Below, piece by piece: positions 1 to 9,240 of a DNA stretch of 13,784 nucleotides (position 1 is its first letter; every line of letters begins with the position of its first letter). The translations under genes were made by a program, and so were the position numbers. The notes below the pieces were generated by a model, which was not told where the DNA came from, made no database searches, and worked only from the letters and a program-made list of their open reading frames with translations. Source of the DNA: Amphritea sp. (GTDB taxonomy: Bacteria > Pseudomonadota > Gammaproteobacteria > Pseudomonadales > Balneatricaceae); the NCBI GenBank assembly GCA_018067325.1, contig JAGPUU010000337.1:1-13784 (forward strand), written 5' to 3'.

Positions 1-1079
1 ATCCACAGTTTCAGGCCGAGTTTGACTACGATCTTGCCCACTATGTAGGCAGGCCGTCTCCGCTCTATCATGCGGAACGTCTTTCCCGGGAGCTGGGCGG
101 TGCTCAGATCTATCTGAAACGTGAAGACCTGAACCATACGGGTGCGCACAAAGTAAACAATACTATTGGCCAGGCGCTGTTGGCTAAGTTCACAGGCAAG
201 CCTCGGGTTAGCGCAGAGACAGGGGCGGGTCAGCACGGTGTTGCGACCGCAACTGTTGCCGCCCGATTGGGTCTTGAATGTACGGTGTATATGGGCGAAG
301 AGGATATTCGTCGTCAGGCGCTGAACGTTTATCGGATGAAGTTACTGGGTGCCGAAGTGGTTTCTGTTACTTCGGGTACTCGTACTTTGAAGGATGCGAT
401 GAACGAAGCGATGCGTGACTGGGTTACCAATGTTGATAATACCTTTTACATCATTGGCACCGCGGCAGGTCCGCATCCGTACCCTAAATTAGTGCGTGAT
501 TTTCAGTCCATTATTGGTCGTGAAGCTCGTCAACAATGTTTGGCTCAGACAGGCAAGCTACCAGATGCATTGGTCGCCTGTGTGGGTGGTGGTTCTAATG
601 CCATTGGATTGTTTCATCCATTCATCGAAGACGCAGATGTGCGGATGATAGGGGTGGAAGCGGGTGGTTATGGTATCGAAACCGGTCAGCATGCAGCACC
701 GCTGAGTGCAGGTTGTAGCCCAGGTGTATTACACGGTAACCGTACCTGTCTGATGTCAGATGATGGTGGTCAGATTATTGGTACACACTCTGTTTCAGCG
801 GGTCTGGATTATCCGGGTGTAGGGCCTGAGCATTCCTATCTGCAGGATATCGGTAGGGCAGAATATACCGCGATCAATGATGATGAAGCATTGCATGCTT
901 TCCGTCATCTGACACTGACAGAAGGCATTATGCCAGCACTGGAATCCAGTCATGCAGTGGCTGAAGCGATGAAGATGGCGCCAACAATGGACAAAGATCA
1001 GATTATTCTGGTTAATCTGTCAGGCCGTGGTGACAAAGATATCCATACTGTTGCTGAAATCGATGGCATTAACTTTTAG
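1..1079 (+). CDS. trpB: Tryptophan synthase beta chain, 5'-truncated by window edge
   Basis: PLP enzyme that condenses indole with L-serine to give L-tryptophan, as the beta subunit of the cytoplasmic alpha2beta2 complex. The open frame runs from the window edge (first full codon at base 3), so about 358 residues are visible against roughly 400 for the family; only about 35-40 N-terminal residues are missing. The PLP-lysine motif [13 protein letters not shown] is present, with the Schiff-base lysine codon at 150-152. It is followed by ETGAGQHG, which carries the catalytic glutamate, by the phosphate-binding GGGSNA loop, and by a C-terminal GRGDKD. Nothing is broken. A TTG at 180 could pass for a start but lies inside the PLP domain and is not the real one. 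trpA follows after 22 bases, so the two subunits are probably cotranscribed. Identification is certain; the promoter is outside the window. Confidence 0.98.
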   Translation, partial: PQFQAEFDYDLAHYVGRPSPLYHAERLSRELGGAQIYLKREDLNHTGAHKVNNTIGQALLAKFTGKPRVSAETGAGQHGVATATVAARLGLECTVYMGEEDIRRQALNVYRMKLLGAEVVSVTSGTRTLKDAMNEAMRDWVTNVDNTFYIIGTAAGPHPYPKLVRDFQSIIGREARQQCLAQTGKLPDALVACVGGGSNAIGLFHPFIEDADVRMIGVEAGGYGIETGQHAAPLSAGCSPGVLHGNRTCLMSDDGGQIIGTHSVSAGLDYPGVGPEHSYLQDIGRAEYTAINDDEALHAFRHLTLTEGIMPALESSHAVAEAMKMAPTMDKDQIILVNLSGRGDKDIHTVAEIDGINF

Positions 1080-1101
1080 CCCTGACTGAGTGAAGATTAA
1101 G

Positions 1102-1905
1102 ATGAGTCGTATTACTGAGTGTTTTAATAATCTGAAAAGCCAGGGCCGTAAAGCGTTGATTCCGTTTGTGACAGCGGGTGACCCTGGTCCTAAAGTAACC
1201 GTGCCATTGATGCATGCGCTGGTCAAATCCGGTGCTGATATTCTGGAATTGGGTATCCCATTCTCTGATCCGATGGCAGATGGTCCTGTAATTCAATTGG
1301 CCTGCGAGCGTGCCCTGTTGCATGGTACTCGTCTTACCGATGTGCTGGATATGGTCGCTGACTTTCGTCAGACCGACCAGACCACGCCTGTTGTATTGAT
1401 GGGTTACCTGAACCCAATTGAGGTAATGGGTTACTCGGTGTTTGCCGAGAAAGCCAAAGTGGCAGGTCTGGACGGTGTTTTAACCGTTGATCTACCTCCA
1501 GAAGAAGCGGGTGAATTTAACCGGCTTATGAAGGCTGCTGATATTGATGTTATCTATCTGTTGGCACCAACAACAGAGGTGGAGCGGGTTAAATTGATCT
1601 GCGCCGCTGGCAGCGGTTACGTCTACTATGTATCAGTCAAAGGGGTTACAGGTTCCGCATCGCTGAATGTTGCTGAGGTGGCAGAAAAGCTTCAAATGAT
1701 TCGCCAGCATACTGATATGCCAGTAGGTGTTGGTTTTGGTATTGGTGATGATGCGTCTGCTCGAGCTGTTTCAGAAGTCGCTGACGGAGTCATTGTGGGC
1801 AGCGTATTGGTTAATAAAATTGCCGAGCTTGCCGGCGATCAAGATAAGATCCCTGATGCAGTTGCAGCGATAACTGCTAGTATGCGTCAGGCAATGGATA
1901 AATAA
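1102..1905 (+). CDS. trpA: Tryptophan synthase alpha chain
   Basis: Alpha subunit of tryptophan synthase. It cleaves indole-3-glycerol phosphate to indole and glyceraldehyde 3-phosphate and channels indole to TrpB. The 267-residue TIM-barrel protein matches the family length (268 in E. coli). The general acid/base residues fall at the same positions as in E. coli: Glu49 in DILEL and Asp60 in the [10 protein letters not shown] segment. The phosphate-binding GFGIGD loop and the SVKGVTG segment are also present. I chose the ATG at 1102 because the product then begins MSRI, like pseudomonad TrpA. A GTG at 1090 in the same frame would add four residues and has no better ribosome site; neither start has a strong Shine-Dalgarno sequence, which suggests coupling to trpB. 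A small GC hairpin and accD follow. Confidence 0.97.
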   Translation: MSRITECFNNLKSQGRKALIPFVTAGDPGPKVTVPLMHALVKSGADILELGIPFSDPMADGPVIQLACERALLHGTRLTDVLDMVADFRQTDQTTPVVLMGYLNPIEVMGYSVFAEKAKVAGLDGVLTVDLPPEEAGEFNRLMKAADIDVIYLLAPTTEVERVKLICAAGSGYVYYVSVKGVTGSASLNVAEVAEKLQMIRQHTDMPVGVGFGIGDDASARAVSEVADGVIVGSVLVNKIAELAGDQDKIPDAVAAITASMRQAMDK

Positions 1906-1907
1906 GG

Positions 1908-1920
1908 CTGCCGTAGGCAG
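1908..1920 (+). repeat. Small GC hairpin between trpA and accD
   Basis: CTGCC at 1908-1912 and GGCAG at 1916-1920 form a 5-bp stem with a three-base loop, just after the trpA stop and before the accD ribosome site. There is no T tract after it, so it is not a classical terminator. It could mark an RNA-processing point or be chance. Confidence 0.35.
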
Positions 1921-1934
1921 AAGCTGGAGTAATA

Positions 1935-2819
1935 ATGAGTAACTGGCTGGATAAAATTGTTCCCTCTTTGGTGCGTTCTGAAAAGAAGCGTACCAATATT
2001 CCAGAAGGTCTTTGGAAAAAGTGCCCGAAGTGCGAATCTGTATTGTATCGCCCGGAACTGGAAAAAAATCTTAATGTCTGTCCTAAGTGTGACCACCACA
2101 TGCGCCTTACGGCAAGGACTCGCTTGAATGCGTTTCTGGATGAAGGCACATTGCGTGAGATCGGTGCTGAAATTGAGCCGGTTGATCACTTGAAGTTCCG
2201 TGACACCAAAAAGTATAAAGATCGCTTGGTCGCCGCGCAAAAAGCGACCGGTGAGAAAGATGCTCTGATCGCCATGCGTGGTGAGGTTAATGGGCTGCCG
2301 ATCGTTGCGGTTGCCTATGAGTTTAAATTTATGGGTGGTTCTATGGGTGCGGTTGTCGGCGAGCGTTTTGTACGTGCTGCCAATATTGCACTAGAAGAGG
2401 GGATCCCAATGATCTGCTTTTCTGCCAGTGGTGGTGCGCGAATGCAGGAAGCGTTGTTCTCGCTGATGCAGATGGCTAAAACCAGCGCTGCACTTGAGAA
2501 GCTGAAGAAGGCAGGTGTACCTTATATCTCTGTTCTGACCGATCCTGTGTACGGCGGTGTCTCGGCTTCGCTGGCAATGCTGGGTGATCTCAATATAGGT
2601 GAGCCTGGTGCTTTGGTTGGTTTTGCAGGCCCTCGTGTTATTGAACAGACGGTTCGTGAAAAATTACCTGAAGGGTTCCAGCGCAGTGAGTTTCTGCTTG
2701 AGCATGGTCAGATAGATATGATCATTAGTCGTGGTGAGTTGCGTGAGCGACTTTCCTCGATGTTGCGCATGATGCAGGGGCTTCCTGCAGTTTCGGCACC
2801 GGCTTCTGATTCGGTCTGA
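1935..2819 (+). CDS. accD: Acetyl-CoA carboxylase carboxyltransferase subunit beta
   Basis: Beta subunit of the carboxyltransferase half of acetyl-CoA carboxylase. With AccA it transfers CO2 from carboxybiotin to acetyl-CoA, making malonyl-CoA for fatty-acid synthesis. The 294-residue product has the N-terminal four-cysteine zinc finger (Cys30, Cys33, Cys49, Cys52 in CPKC...CPKC) seen in bacterial AccD. The crotonase-like domain follows, with [10 protein letters not shown] and the [12 protein letters not shown] segment forming the acetyl-CoA/oxyanion site. A GGAG ribosome site lies 5-8 bases before the ATG. It is 29 bases from trpA on the same strand and may share a transcript with trpBA. A strong terminator just downstream separates it from folC. 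Linkage of accD to folC and trp genes is common in gammaproteobacteria. Confidence 0.98.
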   Translation: MSNWLDKIVPSLVRSEKKRTNIPEGLWKKCPKCESVLYRPELEKNLNVCPKCDHHMRLTARTRLNAFLDEGTLREIGAEIEPVDHLKFRDTKKYKDRLVAAQKATGEKDALIAMRGEVNGLPIVAVAYEFKFMGGSMGAVVGERFVRAANIALEEGIPMICFSASGGARMQEALFSLMQMAKTSAALEKLKKAGVPYISVLTDPVYGGVSASLAMLGDLNIGEPGALVGFAGPRVIEQTVREKLPEGFQRSEFLLEHGQIDMIISRGELRERLSSMLRMMQGLPAVSAPASDSV

Positions 2820-2831
2820 TATTAACCCTTA

Positions 2832-2866
2832 AAGAAGGCCGCTGTATTAATTTTGGCGGCCTTTTT
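2832..2866 (+). terminator. Rho-independent terminator after accD
   Basis: AAGGCCGC (2835-2842) pairs with GCGGCCTT (2856-2863), giving an 8-bp GC-rich stem with a 13-base loop. It runs straight into a T tract (2862-2866), and flanking A/T bases can extend the stem. It sits 15 bases after the accD stop, so it ends the trpBA-accD transcript or attenuates read-through into folC. Confidence 0.88.
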
Positions 2867-2891
2867 ATTGTCTGGAATAAATTGACGCACT

Positions 2892-4187
2892 ATGTCCGAA
2901 GTACACTTTAATACCCTGCCGCAGTGGCTCGAATGGATCGAAAGCAGTCACCCGGTCGATAAAATTGAATTGGGGCTGGACCGCCTGCGTAAAGTGTTTA
3001 CTAAGATGGCACTGGATTTCAGCAGCAGTCGTATTGTTATTGTCGGAGGCACTAACGGCAAAGGTTCTACGATTGCGATGCTGGATCAGGTGCTTCGGGA
3101 TCATAGTAAATCAGTAGGCTGCTTCACCTCGCCTCACTTTCTGCGTTACAACGAGCGGATCAAGCTCGGTGGTCAGCCGGTCAGCGATACTTTGATTGTC
3201 CGGGCTTTCGAGGCTATTGAGCAGTGTCGGGGTGGCGTTCCGCTTACCTATTTTGAATATAATACCCTCGCAGCCTTGCATGTTTTTGCGACTGAGCAAC
3301 CCGATGTTATGTTGCTTGAGGTGGGTCTCGGTGGCCGGCTTGATGCCATCAATATTGTTGATGCTGAGATTTCGGTTGTGACAACTGTCTCGGTTGATCA
3401 TGTTGACTGGCTGGGGGACGATCGGGAGCAGATCGGTTACGAAAAAGCTGGTATCTACCGTCATAACTGTCCTGCCGTTTGCGGTGATCCTAATCCACCG
3501 CAACAACTGGTCTCTTACGCCAATGAGATTGGTGCTGAGCTTTATCTGCGCGGCAGGGATTTTAATCTTGTTCCGCAGGATGATAAGGGCTGGATTTGGC
3601 AGGGTAAGCAGGTAGATGGATCATTGTTTGAGATCTCCGGTCTTCCAGAGCTAACGTTACCTGAGGCAAATGCAGCCACTGTTATACAGGTGCTACAGCT
3701 ACTGGATATGATGCCTCAGTCAGCTTCCCTTGGTCTCAGTCTTAAATCGGCCTCTCTGATGGGGCGGATGCAGATCGTTTCTATCAGCGGAATAGATTAT
3801 ATTCTGGATGTGGCTCATAACCCCGAGGCGGCGGAGTACCTGGCAGAACAGTTGTGCTCCAAACCTGTTGAGGGTAGAACGCTAATGGTTCTGGGAATGT
3901 TGGCTGATAAAGATATCGATGAGGTGTTACGTCATCTCAAGCCGATTGTTGATTGCTGGTATCTGGCCGGCTTGGATGTTCCCCGTGGACAGAGTGCGCT
4001 GGCGCTAAGCGAAAATCTCAATCAGCAGGGGGTTAACGTTACTCCTCAGTCGGCTTATGATACTGTTCAGGTCGCACTTAAGGCTGTTGAAGCAGACGTT
4101 AAGCCCGGTGATAGAGTGATTATAGCGGGTTCGTTTTTTACCGTAAGCGCTGCATTAACAGCGTTAAATATGGATGATAAAGAATAG
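2892..4187 (+). CDS. folC: Bifunctional dihydrofolate synthase / folylpolyglutamate synthase
   Basis: Mur-ligase-type ATP enzyme that adds glutamate to dihydropteroate (making dihydrofolate) and then to tetrahydrofolates, producing the polyglutamylated folates retained in the cytoplasm. The 431 residues are close to the E. coli length of 422. The P-loop GTNGKGST is at residues 53-60, followed by the FTSPH and RYNERIK segments, LLEVGLGGRLDAINIVD, the EKAGIYR motif and, in the C-terminal domain, DVAHNPEAA. The start at 2892 has no clear ribosome site, but the N-terminus matches family proteins. The stop codon overlaps the GTG start of the next gene by one base, indicating translational coupling. 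Folate is a cofactor for the purine pathway that begins with purF four genes on. Confidence 0.97.
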   Translation: MSEVHFNTLPQWLEWIESSHPVDKIELGLDRLRKVFTKMALDFSSSRIVIVGGTNGKGSTIAMLDQVLRDHSKSVGCFTSPHFLRYNERIKLGGQPVSDTLIVRAFEAIEQCRGGVPLTYFEYNTLAALHVFATEQPDVMLLEVGLGGRLDAINIVDAEISVVTTVSVDHVDWLGDDREQIGYEKAGIYRHNCPAVCGDPNPPQQLVSYANEIGAELYLRGRDFNLVPQDDKGWIWQGKQVDGSLFEISGLPELTLPEANAATVIQVLQLLDMMPQSASLGLSLKSASLMGRMQIVSISGIDYILDVAHNPEAAEYLAEQLCSKPVEGRTLMVLGMLADKDIDEVLRHLKPIVDCWYLAGLDVPRGQSALALSENLNQQGVNVTPQSAYDTVQVALKAVEADVKPGDRVIIAGSFFTVSAALTALNMDDKE

Positions 4188-4738
4188 TGAATGACGGCTT
4201 TAAACAGCGTCTTGCCGGCGCGTTAATACTTATTTTGGCAGCAGTAATCCTGATCCCGATTTTTTTTGATGGTGCTGGTTATCGAGAGCGTCAGCTCGAA
4301 AGTGCTATTCCACCGCCGCCGTTTGAGCCGGAGTTGGTGACGATAACCCAGGATAATAAGCAGCTACCGGATACGACTACCCCCGCACAGCCTTCAGCGC
4401 CAGTTACTATTGCGGTAATGCCTAAGAAGGTAGCTGAAGAGGTGGCAAAGCAAAAACCAGTAATTAAGCAGCACGAAGACCCGCCAGCGCTCGATCAGCA
4501 AGGTGTCCCTGTTGCCTGGAGTCTTCAGTTAGCCAGCTTTAAAGATGAGGATAATGCAAAGGGTTTGCGACGAAAGCTGATCAAAGCGGGTTATAAGGTC
4601 TATATTCGTAAGACTGGAGATCTGGTGAGAGTTTTTGTCGGGCCGGATATTCAGAAAACTCGACTGACCGAGTTACAGCAGAATATCCACAAAGAGTTCG
4701 ATCTGGATGGCATTATTGTCCGTTTTACTACACGATAA
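4187..4738 (+). CDS. dedD: SPOR-domain protein, DedD-like cell-division factor
   Basis: Predicted bitopic inner-membrane protein that binds glycan strands stripped of peptides at the septum through its SPOR domain. The 183 residues comprise a short cytoplasmic N-terminus, one hydrophobic helix at about 9-27 ending in PIFFDG, a Pro- and Lys-rich linker at about 30-108 (IPPPPFEPE and later PSAPV), and a SPOR domain from 109 to the end, opening with VAWSLQLASF. E. coli DedD has the same plan and the same position between folC and cvpA, which supports the name although sequence outside SPOR is weakly conserved. The GTG start overlaps the folC stop; a stop at 4178-4180 rules out any upstream start. 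An 8-T run (4260-4267) lies in the membrane-helix coding region. Confidence 0.88.
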   Translation: MNDGFKQRLAGALILILAAVILIPIFFDGAGYRERQLESAIPPPPFEPELVTITQDNKQLPDTTTPAQPSAPVTIAVMPKKVAEEVAKQKPVIKQHEDPPALDQQGVPVAWSLQLASFKDEDNAKGLRRKLIKAGYKVYIRKTGDLVRVFVGPDIQKTRLTELQQNIHKEFDLDGIIVRFTTR

Positions 4739-4741
4739 ACG

Positions 4742-4770
4742 TTGGGTTACGGTAATAGCTCTGGTAGAAT
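4742..4770 (+). promoter_or_regulatory. Possible sigma-70 promoter for cvpA-purF
   Basis: TTGGGT (4742-4747) and TAGAAT (4765-4770) are separated by 17 bases in the 70-base gap before cvpA. The -10 matches consensus at 5 of 6 positions, the -35 only at 3 of 6. Placement about 40 bases before cvpA fits. No PurR-type palindrome is visible, unlike the E. coli cvpA-purF promoter. Confidence 0.35.
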
Positions 4771-4808
4771 CCTGCTCTTAATTTTAGACCCTGAAGTAGA
4801 GATCTGGA

Positions 4809-5318
4809 ATGGTACTAAACTGGGCCGATTGGGCAATTATCGGCATCGTTACAATTTCTGGCCTATATAGCCTGCGTGGCGGTTTTGTGAAAGAAGCGCT
4901 GTCGCTGGTCACCTGGGTTGCCGCCTTTATTGTTGCTCGATTATTTGCCCCGTCATTGAGTACGCTGCTGGATGATCTTCTCCAGACTCCCTCGCTACGC
5001 ATTGGTGCAGCCTTTATTCTTCTCTTTATCGCCACACTTATGGTCGGCGCCGTGATTAATAACCTCATTAATATGTTGGTCAGTGCGACCGGGTTGAGCA
5101 GTACCGACAGGGTTTTAGGCATCGGTTTTGGTGTTATCAGAGGAGCTCTGATTGTAATTGTAATCTCTGCGTTACTGGTGCGTACACCGGTTACTCAAGA
5201 TACCTGGTGGTCTGAGTCTCAGTTGATTCCCCATTTTTTACTGATGGAATCCTGGACCCGAGACACCGCTGCTGAGATTGGCCAGATGATCTGGAATCTT
5301 AGTGGAACTAATAGTTAA
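4809..5318 (+). CDS. cvpA: CvpA family inner-membrane protein
   Basis: Small multi-pass inner-membrane protein, first named for colicin V production in E. coli; its molecular role is still unclear, though the family is linked to envelope integrity. The 169-residue product (162 in E. coli) has four hydrophobic segments at about 8-22, 30-47, 63-85 and 103-125, joined by the conserved SLRGGFVKEALSL loop and the STDRVLGIGFGVIRG motif. The C-terminal 45 residues are polar and Trp-rich. The ATG at 4809 fits the family start. It lies immediately upstream of purF (53-base gap), the classical cvpA-purF pairing, and is probably cotranscribed with it. Confidence 0.94.
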   Translation: MVLNWADWAIIGIVTISGLYSLRGGFVKEALSLVTWVAAFIVARLFAPSLSTLLDDLLQTPSLRIGAAFILLFIATLMVGAVINNLINMLVSATGLSSTDRVLGIGFGVIRGALIVIVISALLVRTPVTQDTWWSESQLIPHFLLMESWTRDTAAEIGQMIWNLSGTNS

Positions 5319-5371
5319 TCAGTTTTTAATTTATACTTGCTGTATCTAACCTAATACCTGAGGTAGCTTAA

Positions 5372-6886
5372 ATGTGCGGTATAGTTGGCATCGTAGCCAA
5401 ATCTAATGTAAATCAGACTATTTTTGATGCATTGACAGTGCTACAGCACCGAGGCCAGGATGCCGCCGGTATGGTGACTTGTGAAGCAGATCGCTTCTTT
5501 ATGCGTAAGGATAATGGTCTGGTAAACGAGGTGTTCCGTACTCGGCACATGAAGCGCCTAATGGGCAACATGGGTATTGGTCACGTTCGTTATCCTACGG
5601 CGGGTAGTTCCAGTTCGGCAGAAGCCCAGCCATTCTACGTGAATGCGCCTTATGGCATCGCATTGGCTCATAACGGTAATCTGACCAATACAGCGGATCT
5701 GCGCGAGCAGATGCGTAAAGAGAACCTGCGGCATATCAATACCACTTCAGATTCTGAAGTGCTGTTGAATATTCTAGCTCATGAGCTACAGCAGATCGGT
5801 AAGCTGATTCCGACGGCTGACGATATTCTTACTGCGGTTAAAACTGTTCATAGTCGCTGTAGTGGTGGTTATGCCGTAGTGGCGGTGATTACCGGGTATG
5901 GCATTGTCGCGTTTCGTGATCCTCATGGTATTCGTCCGCTTGTTTATGGTCAGAAGGAAACTTCTGACGGATTCGAATATATGGTGGCATCTGAATCAGT
6001 CGCTTTGGATATTTCGGGTTTTACCCTGGTGCGTGATATCGCTCCTGGTGAGGCTATCTTTATCTCTCAGGACGGCGATGTGAAAACTATGCAGTGCGCT
6101 GAGTCCTCTGAATTGCATCCATGCCTGTTTGAATACGTCTACCTGTCTCGTCCGGATTCGATTATTGACGAAATTAATGTCTATAAATCCCGCATGCGTA
6201 TGGGGGTAAAGCTCGCTGAGAAGGTTGTTCGTGAGCGTCCGGATCATGATATCGATGTCATCATTCCGATTCCTGATACCAGCCGCACCTCAGCGTTAGA
6301 GATGGCTCACCATCTGGGCGTTAAGTTCCGCGAAGGTTTTATTAAAAATCGCTATATCGGCCGTACCTTTATCATGCCGGGTCAGACCCAGCGGGCTAAA
6401 TCTGTTCGCCGTAAACTCAACCCGATTGAACTTGAGTTCAAAGATCGCGTTGTAATGCTGGTTGATGACTCTATTGTTCGGGGTACTACCTCTAAGCAGA
6501 TTGTTCAGATGGCTCGTGAGATGGGTGCGAAGAAAGTTTATTTTGCATCTGCAGCGCCAGCGGTTCGCTATCCAAATGTGTACGGCATCGATATGCCATC
6601 GGTTAAAGAACTGATTGCGCATGGTCGTACCGATGATGAAGTGGGTGAAGAGATCGGGGCTGACTGGATGTTATATCAGGACCTTGATGATCTGAAAGAT
6701 TGCCTGTTGGCGGGTAATAGCTCCCTTAAAGGTTTTGATGCATCGGTGTTTGATGGCCAGTATATTACCGGTGATATTGATGATGCTTATCTTAAGCGCA
6801 TCGAAGATGAGCGGAATGATAATGCTAAAGGCGGCAGTAAAAAATCGTCTACCAATCAGAATGCTGACCTGCACGCGACGATCTAG
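5372..6886 (+). CDS. purF: Amidophosphoribosyltransferase
   Basis: Cytoplasmic enzyme for the committed step of purine synthesis: PRPP plus glutamine gives 5-phosphoribosylamine, glutamate and pyrophosphate. The protein is 504 residues, against 505 in E. coli. It opens with MCGIVGIV, whose Cys2 becomes the N-terminal nucleophile of the glutaminase domain once Met is removed; no propeptide is present. The glutaminase motifs [20 protein letters not shown] and LAHNGNLTN follow. The C-terminal phosphoribosyltransferase domain carries the PRPP loop [14 protein letters not shown] at residues 360-373. A good ribosome site (GAGG, 5360-5363) precedes the ATG by 8 bases. The last 30 or so residues are polar and low in complexity, as in homologues. 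metZ follows after 71 bases, an arrangement shared with pseudomonads. Confidence 0.98.
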   Translation: MCGIVGIVAKSNVNQTIFDALTVLQHRGQDAAGMVTCEADRFFMRKDNGLVNEVFRTRHMKRLMGNMGIGHVRYPTAGSSSSAEAQPFYVNAPYGIALAHNGNLTNTADLREQMRKENLRHINTTSDSEVLLNILAHELQQIGKLIPTADDILTAVKTVHSRCSGGYAVVAVITGYGIVAFRDPHGIRPLVYGQKETSDGFEYMVASESVALDISGFTLVRDIAPGEAIFISQDGDVKTMQCAESSELHPCLFEYVYLSRPDSIIDEINVYKSRMRMGVKLAEKVVRERPDHDIDVIIPIPDTSRTSALEMAHHLGVKFREGFIKNRYIGRTFIMPGQTQRAKSVRRKLNPIELEFKDRVVMLVDDSIVRGTTSKQIVQMAREMGAKKVYFASAAPAVRYPNVYGIDMPSVKELIAHGRTDDEVGEEIGADWMLYQDLDDLKDCLLAGNSSLKGFDASVFDGQYITGDIDDAYLKRIEDERNDNAKGGSKKSSTNQNADLHATI

Positions 6887-6957
6887 GTTAAGTAGGTAGT
6901 GTTCGTGTTGTAATTACGGAAACTAATTCCGGGAACTATTTACAGGAACTATGGCAG

Positions 6958-8175
6958 ATGTCCAAGTCCAATTTTGAACGTCCGGAGCGGATACAGTTTG
7001 AGGATGCTGACTATGAATTCAGCACCCTGGCTATCCGTGCTGGGCAGCATCGGAGTGATGAAGGTGAGCATAACGATGCTATCTTTCCGACCTCTAGCTT
7101 TGTCTATTCTACTGCCCGGGAAGCTGCCGCGCGTTTTGGCGGAGCAGAAGAAGGCAATATCTATTCCCGCTTTACCAATCCGACAGTGCAGGCTTTTGAA
7201 AGGCGTATGGCTGCGCTTGAAGGCGCTGAGCGTGCTGTAGCAACATCTTCAGGTATGGCTGCCATCCTGAGTACCTGTCTCTCATTACTGCAGCAGGGCG
7301 ATCATGTGATCTGTTCCCGCAGCGTATTCGGGTCGATAGTATCGCTTTTTGATAAGTACCTCAGCCGCACCGGTATCAGTGTCACTTATGTGGATCCTAC
7401 CGATATTAATGCTTGGTCTGCTGCGATAATTCCAGCGACCCGGATGTTTTTTTTAGAGACGCCGTCTAACCCGCTAGCTGAACTGGGTGATATTGAGGCG
7501 GTATCTAAGTTGGCGCATGATATTGATGCGCTAGTGGTGGTTGATAACTGCTTCTGTACACCCGCACTACAACAACCTTTAAAGCAGGGTGCTGATATCG
7601 TCGTTCATTCGGCTACTAAGTATCTGGACGGACAGGGACGCTGTGTAGGCGGCGTTGTTGTTGGGCGTGATAAAGAGATGGAAGAGGTCTATGGCTTTAT
7701 CCGTACCGGCGGGGCTTGTCTGAGTCCGTTTAACGCCTGGGTCTTTATGAAAGGTTTGGAAACGCTTGATCTGCGTATGAAGGCTCATAGTGCCAGTGCG
7801 CTCGAAATGGCGCTTTGGTTGAGTCAGCAACCTGAAATCGATAAAGTTTATTACTCCGGTTTAGAAGATCATCCGCAGCACGCTTTGGCTAAGCATCAGC
7901 AGCTGGCATTTGGTGGTGTACTTGCTTTCGAAGTCAGAGGAGATAAAGAGGCTGCATGGCGCTTTATTGATGGGACTAAGATGATCTCTATCACCGCTAA
8001 TCTGGGTGATGTAAAGAGTACAATTACCCATCCGGGAACCACTACTCACGGACGTATGAGTGCTGAGGCCAGGGCTGAGGCTGGAATCAAAGATAATCTG
8101 ATACGCCTTTCAGTTGGGCTGGAGTCGGTTGAAGATATTAAACGGGATCTGCAGCTGGGACTGGCTGCTATCTGA
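6958..8175 (+). CDS. metZ: O-succinylhomoserine sulfhydrylase
   Basis: PLP-dependent enzyme of the Cys/Met-metabolism family that makes homocysteine directly from O-succinylhomoserine and sulfide, the direct sulfhydrylation route to methionine. The 405 residues match pseudomonad MetZ in length and position after purF. Visible motifs are the NIYSRFTNPT segment, the ATSSGMAAI loop, LETPSNPL, VVDNCFCTP and SATKYLDGQG with the PLP lysine at residue 221 (codon 7618-7620). The C-terminal SVGLESVEDI is typical. The ATG at 6958 is preceded by AGGA at 6944-6947; a nearer, out-of-frame ATG at 6951 opens only an eight-codon frame. O-acetylhomoserine sulfhydrylase is the close alternative by family, but the purF linkage favours MetZ. 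A strong terminator follows. Confidence 0.94.
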   Translation: MSKSNFERPERIQFEDADYEFSTLAIRAGQHRSDEGEHNDAIFPTSSFVYSTAREAAARFGGAEEGNIYSRFTNPTVQAFERRMAALEGAERAVATSSGMAAILSTCLSLLQQGDHVICSRSVFGSIVSLFDKYLSRTGISVTYVDPTDINAWSAAIIPATRMFFLETPSNPLAELGDIEAVSKLAHDIDALVVVDNCFCTPALQQPLKQGADIVVHSATKYLDGQGRCVGGVVVGRDKEMEEVYGFIRTGGACLSPFNAWVFMKGLETLDLRMKAHSASALEMALWLSQQPEIDKVYYSGLEDHPQHALAKHQQLAFGGVLAFEVRGDKEAAWRFIDGTKMISITANLGDVKSTITHPGTTTHGRMSAEARAEAGIKDNLIRLSVGLESVEDIKRDLQLGLAAI

Positions 8176-8193
8176 AGTATTATGTTTTAAAGT

Positions 8194-8230
8194 GCCCGCC
8201 TGATGTAGATCGGTGCGGGCTTTTTATTTT
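8194..8230 (+). terminator. Rho-independent terminator after metZ
   Basis: GCCCGC (8194-8199) pairs with GCGGGC (8215-8220) around a 15-base loop and is followed by TTTTTATTTT (8221-8230). It closes the folC-to-metZ transcription block 18 bases after the metZ stop. Confidence 0.9.
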
Positions 8231-8287
8231 ATATATCAATAAGATAATGGGTTGTTGTGATCTGTTTTCTAGCATCAGGATGCGAAC

Positions 8288-9238
8288 GTGAAGATAGTGC
8301 TGGCGCCGATGGAAGGTGTTGTTGATGCCCCGATGCGGGAGATGCTAACCCGGGTCGGCGGAATAGATCAGTGCGTCACGGAGTTCGTTCGGGTCTCTGA
8401 ACGGGTGTTGCCTGCTAAAGTATTTCGTAAAATCTGTCCTGAACTTTTCAATGATAGCCGTACCAGCTCGGGTACTCCGGTGGTATTGCAGCTGCTGGGG
8501 AGTGATCCCCAAATTCTGGCTGGAAATGCACGTAAAGCAGTGAGTATCGGGGCTAATGGCATCGATCTAAATTTTGGTTGTCCGGCCAAGACTGTCAACA
8601 AAAGCAAAGGGGGAGCTATTCTCCTAAATGAACCTGAGCTGGTGCACAAGATCGTTTGGTGGGTACGTCAGGCGGTGCCGGGTCATATCCCGGTGACGGC
8701 CAAGATGCGCTTAGGTTACAGTGATAAATCCCTGGCACTTGAGAATGCCTCAGCCATTGCTGACGCCGGGGCTAGTGGTCTTACGGTTCATGCCAGAACG
8801 AAAGAGGAGGGTTACCGCCCACCGGCACATTGGGAGTGGATTTCAAGGATAAGAGAGCATCTGTCTATTCCGGTCACAGCTAATGGCGAGGTATGGAGCT
8901 GGCAGGATTATCAGCGTTGTCGTGAGGTTAGTGGTTGTGATGATGTAATGATTGGTCGCGGACTGGTGGCTGCGCCAGACCTGGGTTTGCGTATCAAAGC
9001 TTTGCAGCGGGGCGACGATCCCGATCATCTGAGCTGGGATGAGATGCTGGTACTACTGCAGCAGTTTATGGATATGGTTGAGCTGCAGCTGGCACCCAAG
9101 TTTGTACATGGGCGGATCAAGCAGTGGCTGAAGATGATGTCCCGTGAGTACCCTCAAGCGATGCCGATGCTGCAGGAGATGAGATCGTTGACGCAAGTAG
9201 TAGAGGTTAGGCAGTTCTTACGCCAATATTCTGAATAG
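8288..9238 (+). CDS. dusC: tRNA-dihydrouridine(16) synthase DusC
   Basis: FMN enzyme that reduces uridine to dihydrouridine in the tRNA D-loop, position 16 for DusC, using NADPH. The 316-residue product has the N-terminal FMN TIM barrel, beginning with LAPMEGVVDAPMRE. The active-site segment NFGCPAKTVN has the catalytic Cys98 (codon 8579-8581), the same number as in E. coli DusC. HARTKEEGY, ITANGE-type (VTANGEVW) and MIGRG motifs follow, then the C-terminal helical tRNA-binding domain. CPAKTVN with HGRIKQWL near the C-terminus points to DusC rather than DusA or DusB. The start is GTG at 8288 with AGGA at 8277-8280; the nearby ATG at 8280 is out of frame and stops after three codons. It is transcribed towards amrS; the 3' ends are 12 bases apart. 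Confidence 0.95.
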   Translation: MKIVLAPMEGVVDAPMREMLTRVGGIDQCVTEFVRVSERVLPAKVFRKICPELFNDSRTSSGTPVVLQLLGSDPQILAGNARKAVSIGANGIDLNFGCPAKTVNKSKGGAILLNEPELVHKIVWWVRQAVPGHIPVTAKMRLGYSDKSLALENASAIADAGASGLTVHARTKEEGYRPPAHWEWISRIREHLSIPVTANGEVWSWQDYQRCREVSGCDDVMIGRGLVAAPDLGLRIKALQRGDDPDHLSWDEMLVLLQQFMDMVELQLAPKFVHGRIKQWLKMMSREYPQAMPMLQEMRSLTQVVEVRQFLRQYSE

Positions 9239-9240
9239 TT

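Noticed and set aside
3111..3506. Open frame of 131 codons opposite folC
   Set aside because: It lies wholly within folC on the other strand, has no recognisable domain or ribosome site, and is a shadow of folC codon use.
4739..4808. PurR operator upstream of cvpA-purF
   Set aside because: I looked for an ACGCAAACGTTTGCGT-like palindrome, as in E. coli; none is present before cvpA or in the 53 bases before purF.
6887..6957. SAM riboswitch before metZ
   Set aside because: The gap is only 71 bases. It shows one 5-bp hairpin and short repeats, with nothing resembling the conserved core of a SAM riboswitch.
7447..7454. T8 tract in metZ (and a similar one at 4260-4267 in dedD) as programmed frameshift or phase-variation sites
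   Set aside because: Both are in-frame Phe codons in conserved segments, the genes are intact, and there is no downstream stimulatory hairpin or alternative frame of note.
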